Shown here: in pieces, positions 5,543 to 6,905 of the stretch
Layout of the letters: the number at the start of each line of letters is the position of its first letter
How positions within the stretch are numbered: the first letter of the stretch is position 1
Assembly (NCBI GenBank): GCA_030634605.1
Contig: DAOWAK010000066.1
Location: forward strand, 1-6,905
Direction of reading: 5' to 3'
DNA length: 6,905 nt
Origin: Sedimentisphaerales bacterium
GTDB taxonomy: Bacteria; Planctomycetota; Phycisphaerae; Sedimentisphaerales; SM23-30
The notes under the pieces: model-generated
The model's database searches: none
Seen by the model: only the letters and a program-made list of their open reading frames with translations
Told to the model about the DNA's origin: nothing
Position numbers and translations under genes: made by a program

Positions 5543-6622
5543 ATGATGGACAACTCTGGAATTGAGCTGGAAGCAAATGTCTATAACCGCCAAGTTGGAC
5601 GTGATCAGAAAAAGTTTAAGGTCTGGACCTCGGCGGGATTGATGCTGAGTTACTTCTGTCCTGCTAGATGTGCGTGCTGTTATGTGTTTTCGGGGCCAAA
5701 TGCGGGTGAGGCAGCGACGGAAATGAGCACAGAGGACGCTTTGGATCACTGGGCTGCGATCCGGCGTCTGGGAGGTGACAGAGGAAAGATTCACCTGACC
5801 GGTGGTGAGCCCTTTGGGGATTTTGAGCGGCTGGAGCGGATTTTACAGGGTGCATGTGAAAAACATCTGGGCGGATTGGAAAAAATCGAGACCAATGCCT
5901 ACTGGTGTACGGATGAAAAGGTGGTGCGGAAGCGTCTTGGGCGGCTAAAAGAGCTGGGTCTGGAGCGGCTGCAGGTCAGCACGGATGTTTATCACCAGGA
6001 ATATGTGCCTGTGGAAAGGGTTAAACTAGCAGTCAGGGTGGCCCAGGAGGTCCTGGGGGCGGATGGTGTTCAGGTCCGCTGGCGGGATTTCTATGATAAT
6101 CCGGTGTTGGTGGACGGAATGGATGACCTGGAACGAACTGAGCAGTTTCTAGCAGCGTATAAAAAGAGGCGGGAGCGGTTGTTGGGCCGGGCGGCAGATG
6201 AATTGGCAAATCTTTTACCATTAAGGAATTACGAAGATTTTGCCGAAAGTAATTGTGTGAAAAGTTTTTTGGGCGCCCGACATGTACATGTTGACGGAGC
6301 GGGCAATGTGTTTTCCGGGACCTGTATTGGGATATTAATCGGCCAGGTAAAGCCCCATGAGAAAGTCAGCCTGGATGAGCTTTGGCGGAGTTTTGACTAT
6401 CGCGAACACCCGATAATATCAACGCTGGTCGATAAGGGGCCGGTAGGCTTGCTGCCCATAGCAGAGGATCTGGGGTATGTTGCCAAGCACGGATACGCCA
6501 GTAAATGCCATTTGTGTTATGATTTACGCCGATTTTTGTATGAGAAGGCCGAACCGGACCAAGAGTTGGGTCCGAGGGTGTGTTACGGGTTGAATTTTGA
6601 AAAGCACCGGGTTAAAGCTTGA
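5543..6622 (+). CDS. Radical SAM protein of unknown substrate, with C-terminal cysteines suggesting an auxiliary Fe-S cluster
   Basis: The 359-residue protein has the radical SAM CxxxCxxC motif at residues 39, 43 and 46 (within FCPARCACCYVF), which binds the 4Fe-4S cluster that cleaves S-adenosylmethionine. GGEPF (87-91) is the SAM-contacting motif; IETNAYW (115-121) and LQVSTDVYHQEYVP (143-156) continue the barrel. The C-terminal part has Cys238, Cys261 (after VHVDGAGNVFSGT), Cys322 and Cys325 (KCHLC), resembling a shortened SPASM or Twitch auxiliary-cluster domain; Cys347 is extra. There is no N-terminal peptide-binding (RRE) domain. AAAGG at 5536-5540 suits the second ATG (5546) better than the first (5543). 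It is alone after a 430-base gap with its own promoter, so neighbours say little. Peptide or protein modification is possible from the SPASM-like tail, but the substrate cannot be named. The superfamily call is firm. Confidence 0.9.
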   Translation: MMDNSGIELEANVYNRQVGRDQKKFKVWTSAGLMLSYFCPARCACCYVFSGPNAGEAATEMSTEDALDHWAAIRRLGGDRGKIHLTGGEPFGDFERLERILQGACEKHLGGLEKIETNAYWCTDEKVVRKRLGRLKELGLERLQVSTDVYHQEYVPVERVKLAVRVAQEVLGADGVQVRWRDFYDNPVLVDGMDDLERTEQFLAAYKKRRERLLGRAADELANLLPLRNYEDFAESNCVKSFLGARHVHVDGAGNVFSGTCIGILIGQVKPHEKVSLDELWRSFDYREHPIISTLVDKGPVGLLPIAEDLGYVAKHGYASKCHLCYDLRRFLYEKAEPDQELGPRVCYGLNFEKHRVKA

Positions 6623-6665
6623 CGTAAGAGTTTGATTAATCTAAACTTGTCGAAATCAACCGGAT

Positions 6666-6689
6666 CGCGGGCTTATTCAGTTTCCCGCG
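6666..6689 (+). terminator. GC-rich hairpin downstream of the radical SAM gene
   Basis: CGCGGG (6666-6671) and CCCGCG (6684-6689) pair perfectly across a 12-base loop, 44 bases after the stop codon. There is no T run after it, so intrinsic termination is only a possibility; it could instead stabilise the 3' end of the transcript. Confidence 0.3.
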
Positions 6690-6693
6690 CGAA

Positions 6694-6711
6694 ATTCTGA
6701 AATATCAGAAT
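6694..6711. repeat. Perfect 7-bp inverted repeat, 4-base loop
   Basis: ATTCTGA (6694-6700) and TCAGAAT (6705-6711) form a perfect stem around AATA. It lies between two other hairpins. An operator or RNA stem is possible, but no regulator is suggested by its neighbours. Confidence 0.4.
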
Positions 6712-6716
6712 CGATA

Positions 6717-6733
6717 TACCTGTTTTTCAGGTA
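6717..6733. repeat. Perfect 6-bp inverted repeat with a T5 loop
   Basis: TACCTG (6717-6722), TTTTT, CAGGTA (6728-6733) make a compact hairpin. It abuts the left flanking direct repeat of the MITE-like element and overlaps it by two bases. Confidence 0.4.
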
Positions 6734-6873
6734 GTTAGTATCTGTTGCGGAAAGACGTTTTTTTTAATCGTGCAATTTTGTATATTAGCGAAAACCTGTT
6801 TTTGTGCCGAAATACTGGATTCCCGCTTTCGCGGGAATGACAAAAAGTCGCTTCCGCAACAGGAACTAGTTAG
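6732..6873. mobile_element. MITE-like element with terminal inverted repeats and 7-bp flanking direct repeat
   Basis: CTGTTGCGGAA at 6742-6752 is matched by its exact reverse complement TTCCGCAACAG at 6852-6862. The similarity continues inward, imperfectly, through GAC and a run of T (6754-6765) against its counterpart at 6842-6849. Just outside both ends is the direct repeat TAGTTAG (6732-6738 and 6867-6873), which looks like a target-site duplication. The enclosed 128 bases (6739-6866) have no coding capacity and carry a perfect internal palindrome. Short size, terminal inverted repeats, a flanking duplication and no transposase fit a non-autonomous miniature element. The family is not identified, and one copy cannot prove mobility. 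Confidence 0.55.
6819..6838. repeat. Perfect 8-bp palindrome of the ATTCCCGC-TTTC-GCGGGAAT type
   Basis: ATTCCCGC (6819-6826) and GCGGGAAT (6831-6838) pair perfectly with a TTTC loop. The surrounding string, GGATTCCCGC to GCGGGAATGAC, is a pattern I know as a frequent intergenic repeat in many bacterial genomes, so this may be a REP-type unit. It lies inside the MITE-like element. Confidence 0.6.
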
Positions 6874-6878
6874 CAGAA

Positions 6879-6896
6879 CAAGATATCGCAAGATAT
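6879..6896. repeat. Short tandem direct repeat, CAAGATAT twice
   Basis: CAAGATAT occurs at 6879-6886 and 6889-6896, two copies with a period of 10 bases, just to the right of the MITE-like element. Its meaning is unknown and two copies of 8 bases may be chance. Confidence 0.3.
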
Positions 6897-6905
6897 GATC
6901 TTCAG

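Noticed and set aside
5279..5794. Minus-strand open frame of 171 codons
   Set aside because: It runs antisense through the N-terminal part of the radical SAM gene, including its cysteine motif, and the remainder is low-complexity A/T-rich translation.
6623..6905. Possible CRISPR or attachment site at the right end, because of the clustered repeats
   Set aside because: The repeats are inverted rather than regularly spaced direct repeats, there is no tRNA or integrase, and the layout fits hairpins plus a miniature element better.

Overview
This 6.9 kb window looks like bacterial chromosome from an uncultured or poorly characterised Gram-negative-type organism. The style of the MreB, MreC and radical SAM proteins suggests Planctomycetota (Phycisphaerae-like). 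That is an impression from protein style, not a database result. There is no rRNA, tRNA, CRISPR array or recognisable phage or transposase gene.

Layout. (1) Bases 1-1702 hold two plus-strand genes: the 3' part of a DUF362-family gene that enters from outside the window, and a complete membrane-anchored MtfA-type zinc peptidase gene (M90 family). (2) Bases 1703-2171 are a long non-coding stretch with at most a weak promoter for the next operon. (3) Bases 2172-4832 are the rod-shape cluster mreB-mreC-mreD on the plus strand. MreB is the actin-like filament, MreC the periplasmic scaffold and MreD the integral membrane partner of the elongation machinery. The usual next genes (PBP2/mrdA and rodA) do not follow. 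(4) A well-supported 55-codon gene of unknown function lies convergently on the minus strand (4946-5113). (5) A 430-base leader region with an extended -10 promoter precedes a 359-residue radical SAM enzyme (5543-6622) that has four extra cysteines in its C-terminal part, suggesting an auxiliary Fe-S cluster. (6) The right end has several short hairpins and a roughly 128-bp MITE-like element with terminal inverted repeats, an internal perfect palindrome and a 7-bp flanking direct repeat.

The plus strand is C-rich in the two left genes and G-rich from the mre genes onward, although all these genes point the same way. The region 1703-2171 is therefore a strand-composition switch point (replication landmark, inversion edge or assembly join). 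The most interesting unexplained items are the MITE-like element, the radical SAM enzyme with its unassigned substrate, the small antisense gene and the composition switch.
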